DNA of 64,000 bases from Natronobacterium texcoconense (lineage in GTDB: Archaea; Halobacteriota; Halobacteria; Halobacteriales; Natrialbaceae), in the NCBI RefSeq assembly GCF_900104065.1, contig NZ_FNLC01000002.1, positions 106,995 to 170,994 of the forward strand, given 5' to 3'. The translations under genes were made by a program, and so were the position numbers. Shown here one piece after another: positions 7,882 through 16,436 of the stretch (position 1 is the first letter of the stretch; each line of letters opens with the position of its first letter). Below the pieces are notes generated by a model. That model saw nothing but the letters and a program-made list of their open reading frames with translations, made no database searches and was not told where the DNA came from.

Positions 7882-8982
7882 CTATGCGCCGAGAATCGAG
7901 TCGACAGCCGCGTGATCGGTCAACAGTTCCTGCATCCGATCGACCGTCTCCTCGTCGCGGGTACGCCCCGTCCGGACCACGTCTTCGGCGCGCTCGACCG
8001 TCGTCAGCGTGTCCGTCTGGACCGACAGGATCGGGACTCCTTTGTCTGCGGCCTGGCCGAGGATTGCCCCCGACGGCCGGTGGCCGCCGGTCAAGATGAG
8101 ACACCGGACGCCGGGTGCCTCGAGCGCCGCCGTATGGATCTCGGCCCGGTCGCCGCCGGTAATCACGGCGGCATCTTTCGTCCGCCGGAAGTGCCGCAGT
8201 GCGCTGTCGGCACCCATCGCGCCGACCGCGAATCGCTCGAGGTAGGCGTCGGTACCCTCTTCGACGAGCGTGGTCGCGCCGAGTTCGTCGGCGAGTTCGG
8301 CGACGGTGACGCCCGACAGCGTCTGCTCGCTCGGTACCACGCCGTGGACTGGAAGCCCGCGTCCCTCGAGGAACGGGACGACGTCGGTCTCGAGTTGGTC
8401 GTAGGCGGCGTCGGGGACGTCGTTGAAGACGACGCCGGCGAGCCGGTCGCCGAACGTCCGGGCCGCAGCGAGCAGGTCGTCGACGTCGCCGGGGCGTTCG
8501 TAGGGGGCGACGACGACGACGCGGGCGTCGAGCAGGTCCGCGACGTCGGCGTCGGTGAGGTCGACGATGCCGCCGATATCGTATCGGCCGCCGCCTTCGA
8601 CGAACATGCGGTCGCGGTCTTCGGCGAGCGCGTCGAACGCTTCCCGGACTCGCTCGCCGAGGTCGTCGGGGTTCTCGCGGCCGCGAATCGCCTGCTCGAT
8701 AAAGGTCGGCGAGTAGACGACGGGTTCCAGGTCGTGCATCTCGTCCTCGAGGTCGAGCAGTTCGCGGGCCAGCATCGGGTCTTCGTCCAGGGTCTTCCCG
8801 ACGTTGCTCTGGAGTCTGGTTCCTTTGGGCTTCATGTAGCCGACGCTGTCGCCCTCCGCGGCGGCGATGCGGGCGAGTGCGAGTGTGATCGCCGTCTTGC
8901 CGGTGCTTTCCTCGAGCGAGGCGACGAGGATCGCGTCGGTGTCGGTGCCGGTCGTATCGTTCTGGGTGTCGGTGTCGGTCAT
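7882..8982 (-). CDS. Phosphotransacetylase-family protein: BioD-like P-loop plus DRTGG domain
   Basis: A 366-residue protein. Residues ~17-210 resemble a dethiobiotin-synthetase-like P-loop domain (ILVASLEESTGKTAITLALA), though the P-loop is degenerate compared with GxxxxGKT. The C-terminal half is a DRTGG domain (AVITGGDRAEIHTAALEAPG, LTGGHRPSGAILGQAADKG). The same two domains form the N-terminal part of long bacterial phosphate acetyltransferases; the catalytic acetyltransferase domain is absent here. The gene overlaps the ADP-forming acetyl-CoA synthetase by four bases (ATGA), suggesting a regulatory or accessory role in acetate/acetyl-CoA metabolism. Confidence 0.85.
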   Translation of the reverse strand: MTDTDTQNDTTGTDTDAILVASLEESTGKTAITLALARIAAAEGDSVGYMKPKGTRLQSNVGKTLDEDPMLARELLDLEDEMHDLEPVVYSPTFIEQAIRGRENPDDLGERVREAFDALAEDRDRMFVEGGGRYDIGGIVDLTDADVADLLDARVVVVAPYERPGDVDDLLAAARTFGDRLAGVVFNDVPDAAYDQLETDVVPFLEGRGLPVHGVVPSEQTLSGVTVAELADELGATTLVEEGTDAYLERFAVGAMGADSALRHFRRTKDAAVITGGDRAEIHTAALEAPGVRCLILTGGHRPSGAILGQAADKGVPILSVQTDTLTTVERAEDVVRTGRTRDEETVDRMQELLTDHAAVDSILGA

Positions 8983-11075
8983 AGTTCCTCCGTATCAACG
9001 GTGAGTCGCAGGTCGATCGCCTGTACGCCCTCGGGTCCGGCCACGAGCGGGTTCACGTCGAGTTCGAGGATCGACGGGAAGTCAGTAACGAGTTGTGAGA
9101 GTCGCTGGATCGTTTCGACGATCCCGTCGACGTCTGCCGGCTCGCGGCCGCGGGCCCCGCGCAACAGCGGCGCGGACTTGATCTCGTCGACCATCTCGCG
9201 GGCTTCCCCCTCACCGATCGGGGCCACGCGAACCGAGGTGTCCTCAAGGATCTCGACGAAGATGCCGCCCAGCCCGAACAGGAGCAGCGGTCCGAACTGG
9301 GGGTCGCGATTCATGCCGACGATCGTCTCGGTCGAGGACTCGAGGTCGACCATCTCCTGAACCTGAATTCCGACGATCGTCGCGTCGGGCTGGTAGTTGC
9401 GCGCCCGGGTGACGATCTCCTCGTAGGCGTCGTAGACGTCGTCGTCGGAAACGCCGACCTTGACGCCGCCGATGTCGGACTTGTGGCTGATGTCCGGGCT
9501 GACGATCTTCATCACGACGTCGCCCTCGATCGACTCGGCGACCTCCCGCACTCGGTCGGGGTCGTCGACGATCTCGCCGTCGGGCGTCGGGATGCCGTAG
9601 GCCTCGAGCAAGTCCATCGACTCGACGCCCAGCCGGTTGTCGTCGCGCTCTTTCGTCCGCTCCAGGATCTCGCGAGCGCGTTCTCGGTCGACGTCGAACG
9701 CGGTTGGGTCGTCGATCGTTCGCCGGCTGACGTCGCGGTAGCGAGCGAGCGCGTCGAGTCCCTGGACCGCCCGCGAGGGGTCGAAGTAGTTCGGAATGCC
9801 GAACTCCCGCAGGACTTCCTCGGCCGCCCGGGCGCGTTCCCCGCCCATCAGGCAGGTGACGACCGGTTTGTCGTACTGCTGGCGTTTCTCGATGACGACC
9901 TCCGACAGTTCGTCGTAGGGCAACACTGCCGTCGGCGCGCTGACGACGACCGCGCTGCCGACGTTCGGGTCGTCCAGTGCGATCTCGAGGGCCTCGGCGA
10001 AGCGGTCGACGTCGGCGTCGCCGATCGCGTCGATCGGGTTGTAGACGTTGGCCTCGTCGGGCATCGCCTCTGACAATCGCTCGATCGTCTCGTCGGTGAA
10101 GTCGGCCATCTCGAGCGTCGAGTCGCCGACCGCGTCGGTGGTCAGCACGCCCGGGCCGCCGGCGTTGGTGACGATCGCGACGCCGTCCGATTCGGGTTCC
10201 GGAAGCCCGGAGAGGGCTCGCGCGGAGTCGAACAGTTCCTGGACGGACTCGGCGCGGATCACGCCCGCTTGATCGAGCCCTGCTTCGTAGGCTCGCTCGC
10301 TGCCGGCGATTGCCCCAGTATGCGAGGAGGCGGCCTGTGCGCCGGCGTCCGTCCGTCCGGATTTCACGAGGACGATCGGCGTGTCGTCGGTCACCTCGCG
10401 GGCCGTCTCGACGAACCCCTGGCCGTCGTCGATGTCCTCGAGGTAGCCGATGACGACGTCGGTGTCGGGGTCATCGCCCCACTCGTCGACGAAGTCGGTC
10501 TCGTCGAGGACGGACTTGTTGCCGAGCGAGACGACGTCGCGGAAGCCGATCCCCTGTTCGTTGGCCCAGTCGAGTACGGCGGTGATGAAGGCCCCCGACT
10601 GGCTCATGAAGGAGATCGAGCCCTCGCGGGCGTTTTCGGGCCCGAACGTGGCGTTCATGCCGACCGTCGTCGACATGATCCCCAGGCTGTTGGGGCCGAC
10701 GACGTTGAGGTCGTACTCGTCGGCGATTTCGCGGAGCTTTCGCTCCCGTTCGGCTCCTTCGCCGCCGGTCTCGGAGAAGCCCGCAGTGATGACGACCACG
10801 TTCTTCGTTCCGGCTTCCCCGAGTTCCCGGACCGACTCGAGGACGACCGGTGGTGGAACGACGACGACCGCCAGATCGACCGACGGTGCACTCTCGACGT
10901 CAGCATAGCACTCGAGCCCGAGCACCTCGTCGCGTTTCGGGTTGACCGGCACGATCTCGCCTGCGAAGTCGTCCTGCAGGTTCTCGAGGATCGCCCGCCC
11001 GACCGCGCCCTCGCGGTCGGTCGCACCGATCACGGCGACAGAGTCGGGTCTGAATAGTTCGGCTAACCGTCCCAT
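8979..11075 (-). CDS. acd: Acetate--CoA ligase (ADP-forming), fused alpha-beta
   Basis: A 698-residue protein from the ATG at 11073-11075 (MGRLAELFRPDSVAVIGATD). Order of domains: CoA-binding Rossmann domain (VAVIGATDREGAVGRAI), succinyl-CoA-ligase-like flavodoxin domains containing the phosphohistidine region (KSGRTDAGAQAASSHTGAIAG), and a C-terminal ATP-grasp domain (VVMKIVSPDISHKSDIGGV). This single-chain arrangement is the haloarchaeal form that converts acetyl-CoA, ADP and Pi to acetate, ATP and CoA. It is coupled by ATGA overlap to the BioD/DRTGG gene downstream. Substrate preference among acyl-CoAs cannot be read from sequence. Confidence 0.92.
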   Translation of the reverse strand: MGRLAELFRPDSVAVIGATDREGAVGRAILENLQDDFAGEIVPVNPKRDEVLGLECYADVESAPSVDLAVVVVPPPVVLESVRELGEAGTKNVVVITAGFSETGGEGAERERKLREIADEYDLNVVGPNSLGIMSTTVGMNATFGPENAREGSISFMSQSGAFITAVLDWANEQGIGFRDVVSLGNKSVLDETDFVDEWGDDPDTDVVIGYLEDIDDGQGFVETAREVTDDTPIVLVKSGRTDAGAQAASSHTGAIAGSERAYEAGLDQAGVIRAESVQELFDSARALSGLPEPESDGVAIVTNAGGPGVLTTDAVGDSTLEMADFTDETIERLSEAMPDEANVYNPIDAIGDADVDRFAEALEIALDDPNVGSAVVVSAPTAVLPYDELSEVVIEKRQQYDKPVVTCLMGGERARAAEEVLREFGIPNYFDPSRAVQGLDALARYRDVSRRTIDDPTAFDVDRERAREILERTKERDDNRLGVESMDLLEAYGIPTPDGEIVDDPDRVREVAESIEGDVVMKIVSPDISHKSDIGGVKVGVSDDDVYDAYEEIVTRARNYQPDATIVGIQVQEMVDLESSTETIVGMNRDPQFGPLLLFGLGGIFVEILEDTSVRVAPIGEGEAREMVDEIKSAPLLRGARGREPADVDGIVETIQRLSQLVTDFPSILELDVNPLVAGPEGVQAIDLRLTVDTEEL

Positions 11076-11148
11076 CACTCGAGCGGTCGGTCCGGAACGG
11101 GTTAAAACCGGTACCCGGCTCCCACGGCGTGGGGTCGACGTTGCGGTC

Positions 11149-12333
11149 TCAGTGAACCGAAATCGCGCCCCCGGAGCGATCCGAGACGGCGACGGCGGCC
11201 AGGTAGATGAGAATCGCGACGACGATGATCGAGCCACCGGAGGGGAGACTCTGACTCAGCGCGAACGCGTAGCCGCCGAGAATCGACAGCTGTCCGAACA
11301 GGATCGAGAGGTACAGCGTCTCCCGGAAACTGCGCGCGATCTGCGAGGCGGCCGCGACTGGGATCACGAGCATGCCGGCGACGAGGATGACGCCAAGTAC
11401 CTGCATCGCGCCGACGACGACGACCGCGGTCATCACGATGAGCAGCGTGTTGTACGCCGAAACGTTGAGCTGGGCGACGCGGGCCGCCTGCTCGTCGAAG
11501 GTGATGAAAAGCAGCTGTTTGTACGTGGCGGCGACGACGGCGACGACGCCGACGGTCAGCATAGCCATCAGTCGCGATCCGCTCGCCGACACGACCGACA
11601 GGCTCCCGAAGAGAAACTCCTCGATGTCGACACCGATCGACATGAAGTCACGTCCCCAGCTTATCAGCAGCGTTCCGACGGCGAAACTCCCGGTGAGCAT
11701 GATCGCGATCGGTACGTCGCCGAAGGAGTTCGTCCGTTCGGTCAGCCACTGGACCGCGAGCGCCCCGATCACGCTGACGAGAAGGGCAATGTACAGCAAC
11801 GACCCCTGCCAGCCGGTCACGGCGATAAACAGCAGGCCGACCGCGACGCCCGCGAACGCGGTGTGGGCGAGCGTCTCACCGATCAGCGCCATCTGTCTGT
11901 GGACGAGGTAGGTTCCGACCAGCGGTGCGACGACGCCGATCAACACCCCGGTCGCGAGGTTTCGCCACATGAACGCGTACTGGAAGAGTTCGATCCCGAG
12001 GAAGTGATCGAGCCACATGCCGGCGATCAGGAACTGCTCCAGCAGGTAGCCGGCCGCTGGATCGATTCCGGTCGCCGTATACATCGTCTCGAGCGCCCCG
12101 AACGACTCCGACCCCGGGTACCGGCGGAGCCAGTCGAGGGCGATAAAGCCGATCATCGCAGCTGCGAGCAGACCGACGAGGACGACGCCGACGAGTTCGA
12201 TCCCTCGTCGGAGGTCTGTCGGCCTCGAGTAGCCACTCGAGTCGCCGTACGTGACGGTCCCACCGTCGACTGCTGGCGTCTCTCCGTGGTCGTGCTGGTG
12301 ATCGTCGCCGTCGTAGTTGTCCTTCCCGGTCAT
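11149..12333 (-). CDS. znuB: Zinc-type metal ABC transporter permease
   Basis: A 394-residue integral membrane protein of the ABC-3 (ZnuB/MntB) family starting at MTGKDNYDGDDHQHDHG (ATG 12331-12333). The His/Asp-rich N-terminal ~30 residues could bind metal. About nine hydrophobic segments follow, including the conserved RQMALIGETLAHTAFAGVAVG region. The last membrane segments (GGSIIVVAILIYLAAVAVS) complete the permease. It begins 3 bases after the ATPase stop and is the last gene of the importer operon. Zinc is preferred over manganese because of the His-rich neighbours; this is inference. Confidence 0.9.
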   Translation of the reverse strand: MTGKDNYDGDDHQHDHGETPAVDGGTVTYGDSSGYSRPTDLRRGIELVGVVLVGLLAAAMIGFIALDWLRRYPGSESFGALETMYTATGIDPAAGYLLEQFLIAGMWLDHFLGIELFQYAFMWRNLATGVLIGVVAPLVGTYLVHRQMALIGETLAHTAFAGVAVGLLFIAVTGWQGSLLYIALLVSVIGALAVQWLTERTNSFGDVPIAIMLTGSFAVGTLLISWGRDFMSIGVDIEEFLFGSLSVVSASGSRLMAMLTVGVVAVVAATYKQLLFITFDEQAARVAQLNVSAYNTLLIVMTAVVVVGAMQVLGVILVAGMLVIPVAAASQIARSFRETLYLSILFGQLSILGGYAFALSQSLPSGGSIIVVAILIYLAAVAVSDRSGGAISVH

Positions 12334-12335
12334 CG

Positions 12336-13076
12336 TCAGTGGTGATGGTGGACGATCTCGCCCGTCTTGCCGTAGGCCTCGCTCAGAGCGTCGCTCTCGA
12401 CGAACGACTCCGTGTCGCCGTGGTGGTACAGTTCCGTGTTGATACACGCGATCCGGTTTGCCCGGTCGGTGACGACGCCGATGTCGTGTTCGATCAGGAT
12501 GATCGTGATCCCCGATCGGTTCAGCGACTCGAGCAACCGGTAGAACTCGTCGCGGGATTCGGCGTCGACGCCGACGGTCGGTTCGTCGAGCGCGAGCAGG
12601 TCGGCCTCGGACGCGATCGCACGCGCGATGTAGGCTCGCTGGCGCTGGCCGCCCGAGAGCTGGTTCATCTGCTGGTCGGCGATATCCGCGATGTCGACCG
12701 TCTCGAGGGCGTCTTCTGCGATTTTTCGGTCTTCGTCGCTCAGTCGGCCGTGGCCGACGTGGGCGAACCGTCCCATGAGGACACACTCACGAACGGTGAC
12801 GGGCATCGTCCCGCCGCGGTCGGTCGCCTTCTGGGAGACGTAGCCGATCCGTTCGCCGGCCTCGAACTCCTCGATCGGCTGGTCGAACAGTCGGACGGAA
12901 CCCCTGTCGGGCGAGAGCAGTCCGAGCATGACGTGCAACAGCGTCGTCTTCCCGGAGCCGTTCGGTCCGATGAGACCGAGGAAATCGCCCTTTTCGACGG
13001 TAAGACTCACGTTCTCGAGTGCGAGCGAGTCCCCGTAGGCGAACGAGACGTTCCGAACGTCGACGACCGATTTCAC
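12336..13076 (-). CDS. znuC: Zinc-type metal ABC transporter ATP-binding protein
   Basis: A 246-residue ABC ATPase with Walker A GPNGSGKTTL (~37-46), Q-loop YVSQK, signature LSGGQRQRA, Walker B ADLLALDEPT and switch His in LIEHD. The C-terminus ends in HHHH (TGEIVHHHH), matching the His-rich theme of the whole operon. It lies between the receptor gene (54-bp gap) and the permease (2-bp gap) and supplies energy for metal uptake. Confidence 0.93.
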   Translation of the reverse strand: MKSVVDVRNVSFAYGDSLALENVSLTVEKGDFLGLIGPNGSGKTTLLHVMLGLLSPDRGSVRLFDQPIEEFEAGERIGYVSQKATDRGGTMPVTVRECVLMGRFAHVGHGRLSDEDRKIAEDALETVDIADIADQQMNQLSGGQRQRAYIARAIASEADLLALDEPTVGVDAESRDEFYRLLESLNRSGITIILIEHDIGVVTDRANRIACINTELYHHGDTESFVESDALSEAYGKTGEIVHHHH

Positions 13077-13130
13077 TGTTATCTTACTCTCCTTTCCGTC
13101 GCTGGTGCGTTTAGTTCTTCCATTTTCCTC

Positions 13131-14522
13131 TTACTCCGCGCCCAGGGCTTGCCGAAGCGAGGGGATGGTGACCTCTTCCATCTGTTCGACCCAGCCCCAC
13201 CCCTGCTCGCTCCACTCCGCCGTCGTCCCCTCGGCAGGCGTGACCGGCGCGTACTCTTCGGCGTCGGTGTTCTCGAGCAGCAACTCGACCATCCGTGGGA
13301 CGTCCTCGTCGGGGTCGGGCGTCTCGAAGGGATCGTAGAGGATCGTGTCGATGTCGTGCTTCTCGACGACCGAGATCGACTCGGAGATGTCGGATTCGGT
13401 TTCGGCGGCGTCCGGCGAGATGCCGACCGGCGTGTGTATCTCGAAGTCGTACCGCTCCTCGATGTACTGGAACGAGTCGTGACCCGCGAGGACCGCTACG
13501 TCGCGTTCTGCGTCCGCTGCGAGTTGCTCGAACTGCTCGTGGACCTCCGCGAGTCGGTCGGCGTAGGCGGCGGCGTTGTCCTCGTAGAGTTCGGCGTTGT
13601 CAGGATCCGCCTCGCCGAGTCCGTCGGCGATCGTTTCGACCATCCGCTGGGCCAGTACGGGGTCGGCCCAGACGTGTGGGTCGTAGAAGTCAGGTGCGGT
13701 GTCGTCCGGCAGTTCCTCGACGACCTCCGCAGTCATGTTGTCGGCGCTCGTATCCCAGAGGACCTCGCCGTCGGCGACGAGTTCGAAGACGATCCTGGTA
13801 CGACCGACGTCGTTGCCGTGGAAAACGACGCGGTCACCCTCGGATTCGATTTCGAGGACGTCCTCGTTTGCACCGTCGACGATCCGGGCGTCGAACTGGA
13901 ACTGTTCGGCTTCTCCCAGCGGCAGGACGCGTCCCTCGTCGTCCTCGAAGACACCCTCGACGGCAGCGGAGCCGCCGATCGGAACGAGCGGCAGGTCGCC
14001 GTGCCAGTGGTCGCCGTGCCAGTATGCAGTCTCGTCGCCGGTCTGTCCGTCGTAGACGTCGAAACCGCTGATCGTCACCGCGTCGGGATCGAAGTCGTCG
14101 CCGGACGGCTCGCGGTCGTCTTCGACGTCCCGGTCGAGCGGGAGCAACTGGTTCTCGAGGCCGTCCATCGCGTCGATCAGCATCGTATCGACGTCTTCGT
14201 CCGCAATTTCGCCCGCGACGTTCTGGGCCCAGGAGAACTCGGCCGTATCCAGATAGACGAAGACGTCCGAGCCGGCGACGTTGCGCTGGAGGTCGGCCGG
14301 CGGCTCCCAGCCGTGTCCCATCTCACCGACGTCGACCGGGTTCGTGACTTCCATCTCGTCGCCGACGATTTCGTCCGTCCAGTCCCAGAGGGCGAAGAAC
14401 GCGGCGTACCCCTCTTGCTCTCCCGAATCCCCATCGCCGCCGGGTTCGCTCAGACAGCCGGCGGCCCCGACCGCGAGCGCACCGGCACTCGAGCCGAGTA
14501 GCGAACGGCGTGATAGCTTCAT
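13131..14522 (-). CDS. znuA: Zinc ABC transporter substrate-binding lipoprotein with inserted HGDHWH module
   Basis: A 463-residue protein from the ATG 14520-14522. It has a Tat signal and lipobox (KLSRRSLLG ... VGAAGCLS, Cys23). The cluster A-I receptor fold has candidate zinc ligands His70 (GEMGHGWEP), His283 (YDPHVWADP) and His348 (LAGHDSF). Where bacterial ZnuA has a disordered His-rich loop, this protein has a ~120-residue domain (149-268) with the motif YWHGDHWHGDLP. That domain matches the two repeats of the upstream lipoprotein at 14700-15623. The protein should sit on the outer face of the membrane and feed the permease. Metal choice (zinc) is inference. Confidence 0.9.
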   Translation of the reverse strand: MKLSRRSLLGSSAGALAVGAAGCLSEPGGDGDSGEQEGYAAFFALWDWTDEIVGDEMEVTNPVDVGEMGHGWEPPADLQRNVAGSDVFVYLDTAEFSWAQNVAGEIADEDVDTMLIDAMDGLENQLLPLDRDVEDDREPSGDDFDPDAVTISGFDVYDGQTGDETAYWHGDHWHGDLPLVPIGGSAAVEGVFEDDEGRVLPLGEAEQFQFDARIVDGANEDVLEIESEGDRVVFHGNDVGRTRIVFELVADGEVLWDTSADNMTAEVVEELPDDTAPDFYDPHVWADPVLAQRMVETIADGLGEADPDNAELYEDNAAAYADRLAEVHEQFEQLAADAERDVAVLAGHDSFQYIEERYDFEIHTPVGISPDAAETESDISESISVVEKHDIDTILYDPFETPDPDEDVPRMVELLLENTDAEEYAPVTPAEGTTAEWSEQGWGWVEQMEEVTIPSLRQALGAE

Positions 14523-14565
14523 ATATGGCAATACGCGGTGGAGGTTAAAAGTATTATTATCTGTG

Positions 14566-14585
14566 CCAGTTTGGTTAATAACTGG
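14566..14585. promoter_or_regulatory. Inverted repeat upstream of znuA promoter
   Basis: CCAGTT-8 bases-AACTGG forms a perfect 6-bp dyad. It lies just upstream of an AT-rich TATA-like stretch (AATAATACTTTTAAC on the minus strand, 14545-14560) that precedes the znuA start at 14522. The position suits a metalloregulator operator. No known consensus is recognised. Confidence 0.4.
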
Positions 14586-14699
14586 TGTCACTCTCCCGGC
14601 TCGAGTTAGTAATCGACACGCGTGGCTGGAACACACGTTCGAAAACGAAACAGTCGGGTTACGTCGGTATACCGAGCGAAAACCGGACAGGCGTGCCGA

Positions 14700-15623
14700 T
14701 CAGTGGTCTTCGACTTCGATCTCGATCGGTGGACTCTCCCAGTCGGCGTGGTCGTCGTGCCAGAGCTTGAAGACGACTTCCGTCTCGCCCTCGGACTCGC
14801 CGTAGATGTGGACGTGGTCGCCGTGCCAGTGCTCGTCGGAATCGATCTCGACGATTTCGTCCGCTGCGTCGTCGGCGACCGAGACGGCGAGTTCGTACTC
14901 CTCGTCGCTGCCGATCGGGATTTCGTCGCCGTGATCGTCAGTAAACACCGCGCCCAGCGAAATGTTGTCGTCGACGTGGACGTGTGGTAGTTCGCCGTGC
15001 CAGTGATCGCCGTGGATGTCCGCGACGACTTCGTCGTCCGACCGATCGATGATCTCGAGATCCTCGACCTCAACGTGGCCGTGGCCGTCGTCGTCGTGAT
15101 CGTGATGGCCAACCTCCGTCTCGAGTTCTGGCGTCTCGTAGACGACGTCGCCGTCCTCGACGAGCTGGAAGACGACGTCCGTGAAGCCGTCCTCCTCACC
15201 GTGGACGTGGACGTGATCGCCGTGGGATTCGATCTCGACGACCTCGTTTGCGCCCTCAACGACCTCGCCGGTCAGTTCGAGACCGTCGCCGAGTTCGACC
15301 TCGTCGCCGTCCTCGTCCTCGATGTAGGCACCGAGCGAGAGGTTGTCGTCGTGTGGGACCTCGAGCGGATCGTCGTGCCAGTGGTCGCCGTGGACGTAGA
15401 CGAGAACCTCCTCGTCGTGGTCGCGGTCGAGGATCTCGAACTCTTCGACGCCGATCTCGTCGTGGCCGTCGTCGTGATCGTGATCGTCGTGGTCGTCGTG
15501 ATCGTCGCCCTCGTCATCGCCGCCGTTCTCGTCGCCGAGACAGCCAGCGAGACCGAGTGCTGTCGCCGATCCGGTCGCCGCGAGCAGTTTTCGGCGGGAC
15601 GTGGAACGTGGAACGTCAGTCAT
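14700..15623 (-). CDS. His/Asp-rich metal-binding lipoprotein with two HGDHWH repeats
   Basis: A 307-residue protein from the ATG 15621-15623. It has a Tat/lipoprotein signal (RRKLLAATGSA ... LGLAGCLG, Cys28). A His/Asp stretch (residues 40-56) is followed by two homologous repeats, ~58-170 and ~184-304. Each contains HGDHWH, a SLGA(Y/V) strand with acidic turns, a VVEIES- or IVEIDS-type segment followed by HGDHVH(V/I), and a VVF(Q/K)L strand. The same module is inserted in the ZnuA-like receptor 177 bp downstream. It likely captures zinc outside the cell and hands it to the importer, by analogy with bacterial ZinT/AdcA systems; I see no sequence relation to ZinT. Confidence 0.85.
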   Translation of the reverse strand: MTDVPRSTSRRKLLAATGSATALGLAGCLGDENGGDDEGDDHDDHDDHDHDDGHDEIGVEEFEILDRDHDEEVLVYVHGDHWHDDPLEVPHDDNLSLGAYIEDEDGDEVELGDGLELTGEVVEGANEVVEIESHGDHVHVHGEEDGFTDVVFQLVEDGDVVYETPELETEVGHHDHDDDGHGHVEVEDLEIIDRSDDEVVADIHGDHWHGELPHVHVDDNISLGAVFTDDHGDEIPIGSDEEYELAVSVADDAADEIVEIDSDEHWHGDHVHIYGESEGETEVVFKLWHDDHADWESPPIEIEVEDH

Positions 15624-15630
15624 CTGTAAT

Positions 15631-15645
15631 CCTCCGTTGCGGAGG
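15631..15645 (-). promoter_or_regulatory. Hairpin covering the ribosome binding site of the His-rich lipoprotein gene
   Basis: The sequence CCTCCGTTGCGGAGG is a perfect 6-bp stem with a 3-base loop. On the transcribed strand its 3' arm contains GGAGG, seven bases upstream of the ATG at 15623, so the stem would hide the Shine-Dalgarno sequence. An AT-rich promoter-like stretch (TTAATAATATCG on the minus strand) lies ~20 bp further upstream. Confidence 0.5.
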
Positions 15646-15898
15646 GTTACTAATGAACCTAACGATATTATTAACAAGGGTTAAGTCGTGGTTGTCCATT
15701 GCCAATAGCAGTCAGGGAGTCTGTTTTTCTTATTATCGATCGACGGACGAGCAATTCTGTCGAGCGACGGACCGAGAATTATCCCGCCTCGAACAAACCC
15801 AAGATCAAGTCGCCGCCATACGGATTACTGGAAGCCATTTTCGATGCAACCGCGACCCAGCCTGCGGTTGCACCGGTACATCGTTACAGCAATCCGTC

Positions 15899-16393
15899 TC
15901 AGTCGTCGACCGGCGATGCTGTCGTGACCGAGACCCGTTCCGCGTCCGCGTACTCGGCGAGTTCCCGGGGATCGATCGGAAACACCGCGGTCGGCGTTCC
16001 CGCTGCTGCCCAGACGGTGTCGTACTCGAGTAACGTCTCGTCGATTACGACGGGAACGTCGGATTCGTGGGGAAAGGGTGGAACGCCGCCGATCGACCAG
16101 CCGAGCGTCTCCTTGATGCGCTCGGGATCGGCCATCTCGACGTCAGCATCCGGGTTCCCGAAGTGATCCGCGAGTGCGGCCTCGTTTACCCGGTTCGCTC
16201 CGCTCGTCACCGACACGACCAGCGATCCCTCGAGATCGAACGCGAGCGAACTGGCGATCTGGGCGACGTCACAGCCGACCGCGTCGGCGGCGTCGGCCGC
16301 CGTCTTCGTCCCTTCGGGGAACTCCTCGACGTCGGGTTCGAACCCGTACTCGTCGCGCGCTCGTTCGACGAACTCCGATATGCGTGGATGCAT
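15899..16393 (-). CDS. YbaK/EbsC-family aminoacyl-tRNA deacylase-like protein
   Basis: A 164-residue protein; the ATG at 16391-16393 (MHPRISEFVERARD) is preferred to a GTG three codons upstream. The YbaK/ProX fold is recognised from TAADAADAVGCDVAQIASSLAF, LVVSVTSGANRVNEAALADHF and the SIGGVPPFPH segment that lines the active site in this family. Family members remove mischarged amino acids, for example Cys-tRNA(Pro). Substrate not determined. It stands alone. Confidence 0.88.
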   Translation of the reverse strand: MHPRISEFVERARDEYGFEPDVEEFPEGTKTAADAADAVGCDVAQIASSLAFDLEGSLVVSVTSGANRVNEAALADHFGNPDADVEMADPERIKETLGWSIGGVPPFPHESDVPVVIDETLLEYDTVWAAAGTPTAVFPIDPRELAEYADAERVSVTTASPVDD

Positions 16394-16436
16394 CACGCAC
16401 ACGTTCGCAGGGGATCGACAAAACGGTTCACTCGAA

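Noticed and set aside
12339-14501. A 720-codon open frame on the plus strand across znuC and znuA
   Set aside because: It is antisense to two clear genes; GC3-rich haloarchaeal coding sequence often leaves the opposite strand open. The translation has no motif and is Arg/Val/Asp biased.
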